Shown here: positions 48,892 through 62,035 of the stretch, piece after piece | Layout of the letters: every line of letters begins with the position of its first letter | Numbering within the stretch: position 1 is the first letter of the stretch | From: Aristolochia californica | Lineage: Eukaryota; Streptophyta; Magnoliopsida; Piperales; Aristolochiaceae | DNA: 64,000 nt | Direction of reading: 5' to 3' | NCBI GenBank assembly: GCA_029961685.1 | Contig: JARWKL010000004.1 | Span: 26,851,610-26,915,609, forward strand | The notes under the pieces: generated by a model | Told to the model about the DNA's origin: nothing | Databases searched by the model: none | Seen by the model: only the letters and a program-made list of their open reading frames with translations | Program-made: the position numbers and the translations under genes

Positions 48892-51800
48892 ATAATTCTA
48901 AAAAGTGTATGTAATTTTTAGGAATTGTGAACTCTTTTTAGTATTTATATATCAGGTTCTGCAATCGTTGGGAAAAGGGGAAGGCTCGGAATTTTGAACT
49001 GAGTTTTGACTCCCAATCCATAAGTCATTCCTTACAAAAATATAACCTGTTACGCATGGTAAATCACTTTACAATCATCTATGATCGTTAGGTGAGCTTT
49101 TTGTAAATGGGCAAAATAGTGGCTTGTTTGACTCGGGTAAATATCCCACTGCACGTTCACATGAGAATTTAATGTTATTCTCATTAAAATGTTAGGATCC
49201 ATAGGTCATTTGAATCTTTAACATGTTTCAAGCATTCATATCCACTTTTTAAAACATGTGTAGAAAAATCTCTTTCTTATAAAATTCTAAGCTATTAGGG
49301 TTGAACTAGTGGAATTACCGGAACTTGGATGACAAAAGTTTTGTGTTCATTTGTATTCTGTTAATAATTTTTTGTTACTTAAATTTATTTATTGCTTTAA
49401 ATTCTTTCCATAAATAAACTCTAAAATTTTCATTTTCTTGTGATCTATTTGCCTTTTATCTCTTTTTTTCGTTTACGAGATGAAGGGAAAGTGAAAACTC
49501 CAGTTTTGATTAAAGAAAAAAGTATACATCTAAAATGGAAATGCACAATGCACAAATATAGAGAGAAATAATTCAAAAAAGTTTCTATAATTTTTAGGGA
49601 TTGTAAACTCTTTTTAGTTTTTATATTTCAGGTTCTGCAAATTATCAGGAAAAGGGGGAAGTGGGGGATTTTTAACTGAATCTTGACTCCCAATCTAAAA
49701 GTCATTCCTTAAAAAAATATACCCCGTTACGCATGATAAATCACTTTACAAACATCTATAATCGTTCGGTTAGCTTTTTGTAAATTGGCCAAATAATGGC
49801 TTGTTTGACTCGGGTAAATATCCCACCGCACGTTCACTTGAGAATTTAATGTTATTCTCTTTAAAAGGTTCGGATCCATAGGTCATTTGCATCTTTAACA
49901 TGTTTCAAGCATGCATATCCCTATTTTAAAACATGTGTAGAAAAATTTCTTTCTTTTAAAATTCTGAGCAACAAGGTATGAACTAGTGGAATTTTCCAAA
50001 CTTGGATAACAAAACATTTGTGTTCATTTGTGGTGTGTGAATAAATTTTCTTCTCTCACATTTTTTTATTGATTTCATTCTTTCCATACATAAACTCTAA
50101 AATTTTCATTTTGTTGTGATCTATTTGCCTTTTATATCTTTTTTTTGTTTACGAGATGAAGGGAAAGTGAAAACTCAAGTTTGTATTTAAGAAAAAAATA
50201 TACATCTAAAATGGAATGCACAATGCAAAATTGTAGAGAGAGATAATTCCAAAAAGTGTCAGTAATTTTTAGGGATTGTAAACTCTTTTTAGTTTTTTTA
50301 TATTGGGTTCTGCAATCGTCGGGAAAAGGGGGAGGCAGGGGATTTTTAACTGAGTGTTGACTCCCAATCCATAAATATAGCCTGTTACACATGATAAATC
50401 ACTTGACAATCATCTATGATCATAAGGTCAGCTTTTTGTCTTTGGGCAAAATAATGGCTTGTTTGACTTCGGTAAATATCTCACCGCACGTTCACTTGAG
50501 AAGTTAATGTTATTCTCTTTAAAAGGTTTGGATCTATAGGTCATTTGAATTTTTAACATGTTTCAAGCATTCATATCCATTTTTTAAAACATGTGTGGAA
50601 CAATCTCTTTCTTCTAAAATTCTGAGCTATTAGGGTTGAACTAGAGGAATTACCCAAACTTGGATTACAAAACTTTTGCTTTCATTTGTGGTGTGTGAAT
50701 AAATTTTCTTTACTTATATTTGTTTATTGCTCTAAATTCTTCCATAACTGAAATTTTCATTTTGTTGTGATCTATTTGCCTGTTATCTCTTTTTTTTTTG
50801 TTTACGAGATGAAGGGAATGTAAACACTCAAGTTTTGATTTAAGAAAAAAGTATACAAATAAAATGGAAATTCACAATACACAACTGTAGAGAGAGATAA
50901 TTTTAAAAAGTGTCTGTAAGTTTTAGGGATTTTAAACTCTTTTTAGTTTTTATATATGAGGTTCTGCAATTGTCGGAGAAAGGGGGAGGCTTGGGATTTT
51001 TAACTGAGTCTTGACTCCCAATCCATAAGTCATTCCTGAAAAAAATTTAGCCCGTTACGCATGATAAATCACTTTACAATCATCTGTGATTGTTAGGTAA
51101 GCTTTTTGTCAATGGGAAAAATAATGGCTTCTTTGACTCGGGTAATTATCCCACTGCAGGTTCCCTTGAGAATTTAATGTTATTCTCTTTAAAAGTTTTG
51201 GATCCATAGGTCATTTGAAACTTTAACATGTTTCAAGCATTTATATCCATTTTTTAAAACATTTTAGAAAAATATCTTTCTTATAAAATTCCGAGCTATT
51301 AGGGTTGAACTAGTGGAATTACCCAAACATGCATAACAAAACTTTTGTGTTCATTTGTGTTGTGTGAATAAATTTTCCTTATTTACATTTGTTTATTGCA
51401 TTAAATTCTTTCCATACATAAACTCTAAAATTTTCATTTTGTTGAGATCTATTTGCCTTTTATCTCTTTTTTCTTTTACGAGATGAAGGGAAAGAGAAAA
51501 CTCAAGTTTTGATTTCAGAAAAAAGTATACATCTAAAATGGATATGCACAATGCACAAATGTAGAGAGAGATAATTCGAAAAAGTTTCTGTAATTTTTAG
51601 GGATTGTAAACTCCTTTTAGTTTTTATATATCAGGTTCTGCAATCATCAGGAAAAGGGGGAGGCGGGGGATTTTTTACTGAGTTTTGAATCCCAATCCAT
51701 AAGTCATTCTTTATAAAAATATAGCCCGTTACATATGATAAATCACTTTACAATCTTCTATGACCGTTAGCTCCGCTTTTTTAAAATGGGCAAAATAATG

Positions 51801-52670
51801 ACTTGTTGACTCGGGTAAATATCCAACCGCACGCTCACTTGAGAATTTAATATAATTCTCTTTAAAAGGTTTGGATCCATAGGTCATTTGCATCTGGAAC
51901 ATGTTTCAAGCATGCATATCCATTTTTAAAACATGTGCAGAAAAGTCTCTTTCTTATAAAATTCCGAACTATTAGGGTTGAACTAGTGGAATTTTCCAAA
52001 CTTGGATAACATAACTTTTGTGTTCATTTGCGGTGTGTGAATAAATTTTATTTACTTACATTGGATTATTGCTTTAAATTCTTTCCATACATAAACTCTA
52101 AAATTTTTCAGTTTCTTGTGATCTATATACCTTTTATCTCATTTTTTTGTTTCCGAGAAGAAGGGAAAGTGAAAACTCAAATTTTGATTTAAGAAAAAAG
52201 TATACATCTAAAATGGAAATGCACAATGCACAAATGTCGAAAGGGATAATTCCAAAAGGTGTATGTAATTTTTAGGGATTGTAAACACTTTTTAGTATTT
52301 ATATATAAAGTTTTGCAATCGTCGGGAACAGGGGGAGGCTGGGAATTTTTAACTGAGTTTTGACTCCCAATCCATAAGTCACTCCTGACAAAAATATAGC
52401 CCATTATGCATGATAAATCACATTAAAATCATCTACGATCGTTAGGTCAGCTTTTTGTAAATATGCGAAATAATTGCTTGTTTGACTCCGGTAAATATCC
52501 CATCACATGTTCTCTTGAGAATTTAATGTTATTCTGTTAAAAAGGTTTGGATCCATTGGTCATTTGAATCTTTAACATGTTTCAAGCATTCATATCCATT
52601 TTTTAAAACTTGTGTAGAATAATCTCTTTCTTATAAAATTCTGAGCTATTAGGGTTGAACTAGTGGAATT

Positions 52671-55600
52671 ACTGAAACTTGGATGACAAAACTTTTGTGT
52701 TCATTTGTGTTTTGTGAATAAATTTCCTTTATTTATTGCTTTAAATTCTTTCCATGCATAAACTCTAAAATTTTCATTTTGTTGTGATCTATTTGCCTTT
52801 TATCTTTTTTTTTTTTTTACGAGATGAAGGGAAAGTCAAAACTCAAGTTCTGATTTAAGAAAAAATTGTGCACCTAAAATGGAAATTCACAATGCACAAA
52901 TTTAAAAAGAGATGATTCAAAAAAGTTTCTATAATTTTTAGGGATTGTAAACTCTTTTTAGTTTTTATATATTAGGTTCTGCAATCGTCGGGAAAAGGGG
53001 GAGGCAGGGGATTTTTAACTGAGTGTTGACTCCCAATCCATAAGTCATTCCTTACAAAAATATAGGCCGTTACACATGATAAATTAGTTTATAATCATCT
53101 ATGATCGTTAGGACAACTTTTTGTCATTGGACAAAATAATGGCTCTTTTGATTTGGGTAAATATCCCATCGCACGCTCGCTTGAGAATTTAATGTAATTC
53201 TCTTTAAAAGGTTTGGATCCCTAGTTCATTTGCATCTGTAACATGTTTCAAGCATGCATATCCATTTTTTACTACATGTGAAGAAAAATCTTTTTCATAT
53301 AAAATTCCGACTATTAGGGTTGTACTAGTGGAATTTCCCAAACTCTGATAACATAAATTTTGTGTTCATTTGTGGTGTGTGAATAAATTTTCTTTACTTA
53401 TATTTGTTTATTTTTTTAAATTCTTACCTAACATAAACTCTTAAATTTTAATTTTTTTGTGATCTATTTGCCTTTTATCTCTTTTTTTTGTTTCTGAGAT
53501 GAAGGGAAACTGAAAACTCAAGTTTTGATTTAAGAAAAAAGTATACATATGAAATGGAAATTCACAATACAAAAATGTAGAGAGAGATAATTTTAAAAAG
53601 TGTCTGTAATTTTTAGGGATTGTAAACTCTTTTAGTTTTTATATCAGGTTCATGAAATTTTCGAGAAAAGGGGAAGGCTGGGGATTTTTAATTGAGTCTT
53701 GAATCCCAATCCATAAGTCATTCATTACAAAAATATAGCTCGTTACACATGATAAATCACTTTACAAACATCTGTGAATTTTAGGTAAGCTTTTTGAAAA
53801 TGGGAAAACTTATAGCTTGTTTGACTCGGGTAAATATCCCACTACAAATTCTCTTGAGAATTTAATGTTATTCTCTTTAAAAGTTTTGGATCCATATGTC
53901 ATTTGCATCTTTAACATGTTTGAAGCATGCATATCACTTTTTAAAACATGTGTAAAAAAATCTTTCTTATAAAATTACGAACTATTAGGGTTGAACTAGT
54001 GGAATTTCCAAAACTTGGATAACAAAAATTTTGTGTTCATTTTTGGTGTGTGAATAAATTTTCTTTACTTACATTTGTTTATTGCTTTAAATTCTTTCCA
54101 TACATAAACTCTAAAATTTTCATTTTGTTGTGATCTATTTGCCATTTATCTCTTATTTTTGTTTACGAGATGAAGGGAAAGTGAAAACTCAAGTTTGTTT
54201 TTAAGAAAAAAGTATACATCTAAAATAGAAATGCACAAAGCACAAATGTAGAGAGAGATAATTCCTAAAAGTGTCAGTAATTTTTAGGGATTGTAAACTC
54301 TTTTCAGTTTTTATATATCAAGTTCTGCAGTTGTCAGGAAAAGGGGGAGGCGTGGGATTTTTAACTGAGTGTTGAATCCTATTCCATAAATCATTCCTTA
54401 CAAAAATATAGCCTGTTACGCATGATAAATCACTTTACAATCATCTATGATCGTTAGGTCAGCTTTTTGTATATGGGGAAAATATTGGCTTGTTTGGCTC
54501 GGGTAAATATCCCACCTCACGTTCACTTGAGAATTTAATGAGCGTTTGTTACTCTCTTTAAAAGGTTTGGATCCATAGGACATTTGAATCTTTAACATGT
54601 TTCAAGCATGCATATCCATTTTTTAAAAATTGTGTAAAAAAATTCCTTTTATATAATATTCCGAGCTATTAGGGTTGACCAAGTGGAATTACCCAAACTT
54701 GGATAACAAAACTTTTGTGTTCATTTGTGTTGTGTGAATAAATTTTATTTTCTTACATTTTTTTATTGCAGTAAATCTTTCCATACATCAACTCTAAAAT
54801 TTTCATATTGTTGTGATCTATTTGCCTTTTATCACTTTTTTTTATTACGAGATGAAGGGAAGTGAAAACTCAAGTTTTGATTTAAGAAAAAAGTCTACAT
54901 CTAAAATAGAAATGCACAATGCACAAATGTAGAGAGAGATAATTCCAAAAAAAAAATTATAATTTTTAGGGTTTGTAAACTCTTTTTAGTTTTTATACAT
55001 CAAGTTCTGCAATCGTCGGGAAAAGGGGAAGGCGGAGGATTTTTAACTGAGTGTTGCACCCAATCTATAAGTCAATCCTTACAAAAATATAGCTCGTTTC
55101 GCTTGATAAATCACTTTACAATCATCTATGATCGTTAGGTCAGCTTTTTGTAAATGGGCAAAATAATGGCTTGTTTGACTCGAGTAAATATCCCACCGCA
55201 CGTTCACTTGAGAATTTAATGTCATTCTCTTTAAAAGGTTTGGATCCATTGGTCATTTGCATCTTTAACATGTTTCAAGCATGCATATCCACTTTTTAAA
55301 ATATGTATAGAAAAATCTCTTTCTTATAATACTCCGAGCTATTAGGGTTGAATTAATGGAATTTCCCAAACTTGGAAAAATAACTTTTGTGTTCATTTGT
55401 GGTGTGTCAATAAATTTTCTTTACTTACATTTTTTTATTGCATTAAATTCTTTCCTTACTTAAACTCTAAAATTTTCATTTTGTTGTGATCTATTTCCCT
55501 TTTATCTCTTTTTTTTTGTTGACGAGATGAAAGGAAACTGAAAACTCAAGTTTGTATATAAGAAAAAAGTATACATTTAAAATGGAAATGCACAATCCAC

Positions 55601-58600
55601 AAATGCAGAGAGAGATAATTCCAAAAATTTTCAGTAATTTTTAGGGATTGAAAAAAATTTTTTGTTTTTATATATCGGGTTCTGCAATCGTCTGGAAAAG
55701 TCGGAGGCGGGGGATTTTTAACTGTGTGTTGACACCCAATTCTTATGTCATTTCTTACAAAAATATAGCTCGTTACACATAATAAATCACTTTACAATCA
55801 TCTATGATCGTTAGGTCAGCTTTTTGTAAATGGGAAAAATAATGGCTTGTTTGACTCGGGTAAATATCCCACATCACGTACACTTGCGAAGTTAATGTTA
55901 TACTCTTTGAAAAGTTTGGATCCATAGGTCATTTGCATCTTTAACTTGATTCAAGCATGCTTATCCATTTTCTAAAACATGTGTAGAAAAATCTCCTTCT
56001 GATAAAATTCCGAGCTACTAGGGTTGAACTAGTTGAATTGTCCAAACTTGGATTACAAAAGTTTTGTATTGATTTGTGGTGTGTGAATAAATTTTCTTTA
56101 GTTACATTTGTTTATTGCTTTAAATTATTTCTATACATAAACTCTAAAATTTTCATTATGTTGTGATCTATTTACCTTTAATCTCTTTTTTTTGTTTATG
56201 AGAAGAAGGGAAAGTGAAAACTCAAGTTTTGAATTAAGAAAAAAAGTATACATCTAAAATGGAAACGCATAATTCACAAATGAAGAGAGAGATAATTCCC
56301 GAAATATTTTGCAATTTTTAGGGATCGTAAACTATTTTTAATTTGTATATATCAGGTTCGGTAATCGTTGGGAAAAGGGTGAGGCGGGGGATTTTTAACT
56401 GAGAGTTGACTCCCAATCCATAAGTCATTCCTTACAAAAATAAAGCACGTTACGCATGTTAAATCACTTTAAAATCATCTATGATCGTTAGGTCAACTTT
56501 TTGTAAATGGGTAAAATAATGGCTTGTTTGACTCTGGTAAATATCCCACCGCACGTTCACTTGAGAATTTAATGTTATTCTCTTTATAAGGTTTGGATCC
56601 ATAGGTCATTTGCATCTTTAACATCTTTCAAGCATGCATATCCATTTATTAAAACATGTGTAGAAAAATCTCTTTCTTATAACATACCGAGCTATTAGGG
56701 TTGATCTAGTGGAATTTCCCGAACTTGGATAACAAAACATTTGGGTTCATTTGTGGTGCGTGAATAAATTTTTTTTATTTAAATATGTTTATTGCTTTAA
56801 ATTTTTTCCATACATAAACTCTAAATTTTTCTTTTTGTTGTGATCTATTTGCCTTTTATCTGTTTTTTTTTTTTACGAGGTGAACGGAAAGTGAAAGCTC
56901 AAGTTTTGATTTAAGAAAAAGGTATACATCTAAAATGGAAATGCACAATTCACAAATGTAGAGAGAGATAATTCAAAAAAGTATCTACAATTTTTATGGA
57001 TTGGAAAGTCTTTTTAGTTTTTTTATATTAGGTTTTGCAATCGTCGGGAAAAGGGGGAGGCGGGGGATTTTTAGCTGAGTGTTGACTCCAAATACATAAG
57101 TCATTCCTTAAAAAAATATAGCCTGTTATGCATGATAAATCACTTTACAATCGTCTATGATCGTTAGGTCAGCCTTTTGGAAATGGGCAAAATAATAGCT
57201 TGTTTGACTCAGGTAAATATCCCACCGCACGTTCACTTGAGAATTTAATGTTATTCTCTTTAAAAGGTTTGGATCCATAGGTCATTTATATCTTTAACTT
57301 GTTTCAAGCATGCATCTCCATTTTTTAAAACATGTGTAGAAAAATCTCTTTGTTATAAAATTCTGAGCTATTATGGTTGAACTAGTGGAATTACCCAAAC
57401 TTGGATAACAAAAAATTTGTGTTCATTTGTGGTGGGTGAATAAATTTTCTTTACTTACATTTGTTTATTTATTTACATTCTTTCCATTCATAAACTCTAA
57501 AATTTTCATTTTGTTGTGATCTATTTGCCTTTTATCACTTTTTTTGTTTACGATATGAAGGGAAAGTGGAAACTCAAGTTTTGATTTAAGAAAAAATTAA
57601 AGATCTAAAATGCAAATGCACCATGCACAAATGTAGACAGAGATAATTCCAAAAAGTGTCTGTAGTTTTTAGGGATTGCAAACTCTTTTTAGTTTTTTTA
57701 TATCAAGTTCTGCCATCGTCGGGAAAAGGGGGATGCGGAGGATTTTTAACTGAGTGTTGACTCCCAATCCATAAGTCTTTCCTTACAAAAAGATAGCTCA
57801 TTACGAATGATAAATCATTTTAAAATCATCTATGATTGTTAGGTCAGTTTTTTGTAAATGGGAAAAATAATGGCTTGTTTGACTCCGGTAAATATCCCAC
57901 CGCACGTTCACTTGAGAATTTAATGTTATTCTCTTTAAAAGGTTTGGATGCAAATGTCATTTGAATCTTTTAGATGTTTCAAGCATGCATATCCATTTAT
58001 TAAAATATGTGTAGAGAAATCTCTTTTTTATAAAATACCGAGCTATTAGGGTTGATCAAGTGGAATTTCCCAAACTTGGATAACAAAGCTTTTGTGTTCA
58101 ATTGTGGTGTGTGAATAAATTTTCTTTACTTACTTTAGTTTATTGCTTTAAATTCTTTCCATACATAAAATCTAAAATTTTCATTTTTTTGTGATCAATT
58201 TGCATTTTATCTCTTTTTTTTGTTTACAAGAAGTAGGGAAAGTGAAAACTCAAGTTTTGATTAAAGAAAAAATTATGCATCTAAAATGGAAATGCACAAT
58301 GTGAAAATGTAGAGAGAGATAATTCCAAAAAGTGACAGTCATTCTTAGGGATTGTAAACTCTTTTTAGCTTTATATATCCGGTTCGCCAATCATCGGGAA
58401 AAGAGGGAGGTGGGGGATTTTTAACTCAGTGTTGACTCCCAATCCATAAGTCATTCCTTTAAAAAATATAGCCCTTTACACATGATAAATCACATTACAA
58501 TCATCTATGATCGTTTGGTCAACTTTTATTCAATGGGCAAAATAATGGCTTGTTTGGCTCGGGTAAATATCCCACCGCACGTTCACTTGAGAATTTAATG

Positions 58601-61600
58601 TTATTCTCTTTAAAAGGTTGGATCCATAGGTCATTTGCATCTTTAACATGTTTCAAGCATGCATATCACTTTTTTAAAACATATGTAGATAAATCTCTTT
58701 CTTATAAAATTCCGAGCTATTAGGGTTCAACTAGTGGAATTTCCCAAACTTGGATAACAAAACTATTGTGTTCATTTGTGGTGTGTGAATAAATTTTATT
58801 TACTTAAATTTTTTTATTGCTTTAAATTCTTTCCTTACATAAATTGTAAAATTTTCATTTTGTTGAGATCTATTTGCCTTTTATTTCTTTTTTTTGTTAC
58901 TGAGTTGAAGGGAAAGTGAAAACTCAAGTTTTCATTAAAGAAAAAAGTATACATCTAAAATGGAAATGCACAATGCACAAATGTAGAGAGAGATAATTCC
59001 AATAAGTGTCAATAATTTTTAGGGATTGTAGACTCTTTTTAGTTTTTATATATACGGTTCGATAATCGTCGGGAAAAGGGTGAGGCGGGGAAATTTTAAC
59101 TGAGAGTTGACTCCCAATCCATAAGTCATTCCTTTAAAAAAATATAGCCCGTTAAGCATGTTAAATCACTTTAAAATCATCTATGATCGTTAGGTCAGCT
59201 TTGTGTAAATTTGTAAAATAATGGCTTGTTTGACTCGGGTTAATATCCCACCGCACATTCACTTGAGAATTTCATGTTATTCTCTTTAAAAGGTTTGGAT
59301 CCATAGGTCAATTGAATCTTTAACATGTTTCAAGCATGCATATCATTTATTAAAACGTGTGTAGAAAAATCTCTTTCTTATAAAATACAGAGCAATTAGG
59401 GTTGATCTAGTGGAATTTCCCAAACTTGCATAACAAAACTTTGGGTTCATTTGTGGTGTGTGAATAAATTTTCTTTACTTAAATATTTTTATTTCTTTAA
59501 ATTCTTTCCATACATAAACTCTAAAATTTTCATTTTGTTGTGAGCTATTTGCCTTTTATCTCTTTTTTTTGCTTACGAGGTCAAGGGAAAGTGCAAGCTC
59601 AAGTTTTGATTTAAGAAAAAAGTATACATCTAAAATGGAAATGGACAATTCACAAATGTAGAGAGAGATAATTCAAAAAAGAATTTTTAATTTTTAGGGA
59701 TTGTAAACACTTTTTAGGTTTTATATATCAGGTTTTGCAACCGTCGAGAAAAGGGGGAGGCGGGGGATTTTTAACTGAATGTTGACTCCCAATCCATAAT
59801 TCTTTCCTTAAAAAAAGATTACCCGTTACACATGATAAACCACTTTAAAATCATCTATGATTGTTAGGTCAGCTTTTTGTAAATGGGAAAAATATTGGCT
59901 TGTTTGACTCGGGTAAATATCCCACCGCAAGTTCACTTGAGAATTTAATGTTATTTTCTTTAAAAGGTTTTGATCCGTAGGTCATTTGTAAATTTTATAT
60001 GTTTCAAGCATGCATATCCATTTTTTAAAACATGTGTAGAAAAATCTCTTTCTAATAAAATTCCGAGCTATTAGCATTGATCTTGTGGAATTTCCCAAAC
60101 TTGGATAGAAAAAGTATTGTGTTCATTTGTGGTGTGTGAATTAATTTTCTTTACTTACTCTTTTTTATTGCTTTAAATTCTATACATAAACTCTAAAATT
60201 TTCATTTTGTTGCGATCTATTTGCTTTTTAAGTCTTTTTTTAAGTGAAAACTCAAGTTTTGATTTAAGAAAAAAGTATAAATCTAAAATGGAATTGCACA
60301 ATGCACAAATGTAGAGAGAGATAACTCCCAAAAGTGTCAGTAATTTTTAGGGGTAGTAAACTCTATTTAGTTTTTATATATCAGGTTTGGCAATCATCGT
60401 GAAAAGGGTGAGGCGGGAGATTTTTTACTGAGAGTTGACTCCCAATCCATAAGTCATTCCTTACAAAAATATAGCCCGTTATGCATCTTAATTCACTTTA
60501 AAATAATCTATGATCTTTAGGTCAGCTTATTGTAAATGGGTAAAATAATGGCTTGTTTGACTCGGGTAAATATCCCACCGCACGTCCACTTGAGAATTTA
60601 ATGTTATTCTCTTTAAAAGGTTTGGATCAATAGGTCAAATGCATCTTTAACATGTTTCAAGCATGCATATCCATTTATTAAAACATGTGTAGAAAAATCT
60701 CTTTTTTATAAAATATGCTAATAGGGTTCATCTAGTGGAATTTCCCAAACTTGGATAACAAAACTTTTGGGTTCATTTGTGGTGTGTGAATAAATTTCTT
60801 TTACTTAAATATGTTTATTGCTTTAAATTCTTTCCATACATAAACTCTAAAATTTTCATTTTGTTGTGATCTATTTCCCTTTTATCTCATTTTTTTGTTT
60901 ACGAGGTGAAGGGAAAGTGAAAGATCTAGTTTTGATTTAAGAAAAAATTATATAAAATGGAAAAGCACAATTAAAAAATGTAGAGAGAGATAATTCAAAA
61001 AAGTATCTGTAATTTTTAGGGAATGTAAACTCTTTTTAGTTTTTATATATCAGATTCTACAATCGTTGGGAAAAGGAGGAGACAGGATTTTTAACTGAGT
61101 GTTGACTAACAATCCATAAGTAATTCCTTACAAAAACATATCCCGTTATGCATGATAAATCACTTTAGAATCATCTATGCTCTTTAGGTCAGCTTTTTGT
61201 AAATAGGCAAAATAATGGCATGTTTGACTCGGGTAAATTTCCCACCGCATGTTCACTTGAGAATTTAATGTTATTATCATTTAAAGGTTTGGATTCATAG
61301 GTCATTTATATCTTTTACATGTGTCAAGCATTCATATCCATTTTTTAAAACATGTGTAGAAAAATCACTTTCCTATAAAATTCCGAGCTATTAGGTTGAA
61401 CTAGTGGAATTTCACAAACTTGGATAACAAAAATTTTGTGTTCATTTGTAGTGTGTGAATAAATTTTCTTTACTTACATTTGTTTATTTCTTGAAATTCT
61501 TTCCATACATAAACTCTAAAATTTTTATTTTGTTTTGATCTATTTGCCTTTTATCTCCTTTTTTTTACGAGATGAAGGGAAAGTGGAAACTCAAGTTTTA

Positions 61601-61745
61601 ATTTAAGAAAAAAGTATACATCTAAAATGGAAATTCACAATTCACAAATGTAGAGAGAGATAATTCCAAAAGGTGTCTATAATTTTTAGGGATTTTAAAC
61701 TCTTTTTAGTTTTTATATATCAAGTTCTGCAATCATCGGGAAAAT

Positions 61746-61781
<36 letters not shown>

Positions 61782-62035
61782 GGATTTTTAACTGAGTGTT
61801 GACTCCCAATCTATAAGTATTTCCTTACAAAAAGATAGCCGCTTGTTTGACTCGGGTAAATATCCCACCGCACGTTTACTTGAGAATTTAATATTATTCT
61901 CTGTAAAAGGTTTGGATCCATAGGTCATTTAAATCTTTAAGATGTTTCAAGCATGCATATCCATTTATTAAAACATGTGTAGAGAAATCTCTTTCTTATT
62001 AAATACCAAGCTATTAGGGTTGATCTAGTGAAATG
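52671..62035 (+). repeat. Satellite block, no clear higher-order order
   Basis: About fourteen forward monomers. A type-E-like copy (marker AAATTCACAATACAAAAATG) is visible near 53,400-54,000, after which private variants do not recur with an obvious period by eye. Small internal losses occur, for example about 25 bp near 60,237 and about 110 bp near 61,840, where AAAAAGATAGCC runs into GCTTGTTTGACTCG. No gene is present. Confidence 0.8.
61746..61780 (+). repeat. (G)35 homopolymer in a satellite G-rich box
   Basis: Thirty-five consecutive G in the place of the usual GGGGGAGGCGGGGG box. It may be a true slippage expansion or a sequencing/assembly artefact. It lies in the last complete forward monomer before the array turns round at about 62,040. 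Confidence 0.9.

Larger units (their letters stand above)
43822..52670 (+). repeat. Four- to five-monomer higher-order repeat
   Basis: Monomer types recur in the order A-D-B-C. Type A (TTCTGTG marker) is at about 43,822, 46,521, 49,317 and next at 52,671. Type D (ending of its predecessor CAAGGTATG) is near 44,471, 47,174 and 49,968. Type B (TGCATAA) is at 45,181, 47,880 and 51,331, and type C (GGATAACATAAC) follows each B. The first two units span about 2.7 kb. The third carries an extra monomer E (about 50,640-51,330), making A-D-E-B-C. Spacing between units two and three is 95 bp longer because of the local duplication at 48,702-48,891. Confidence 0.75.
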
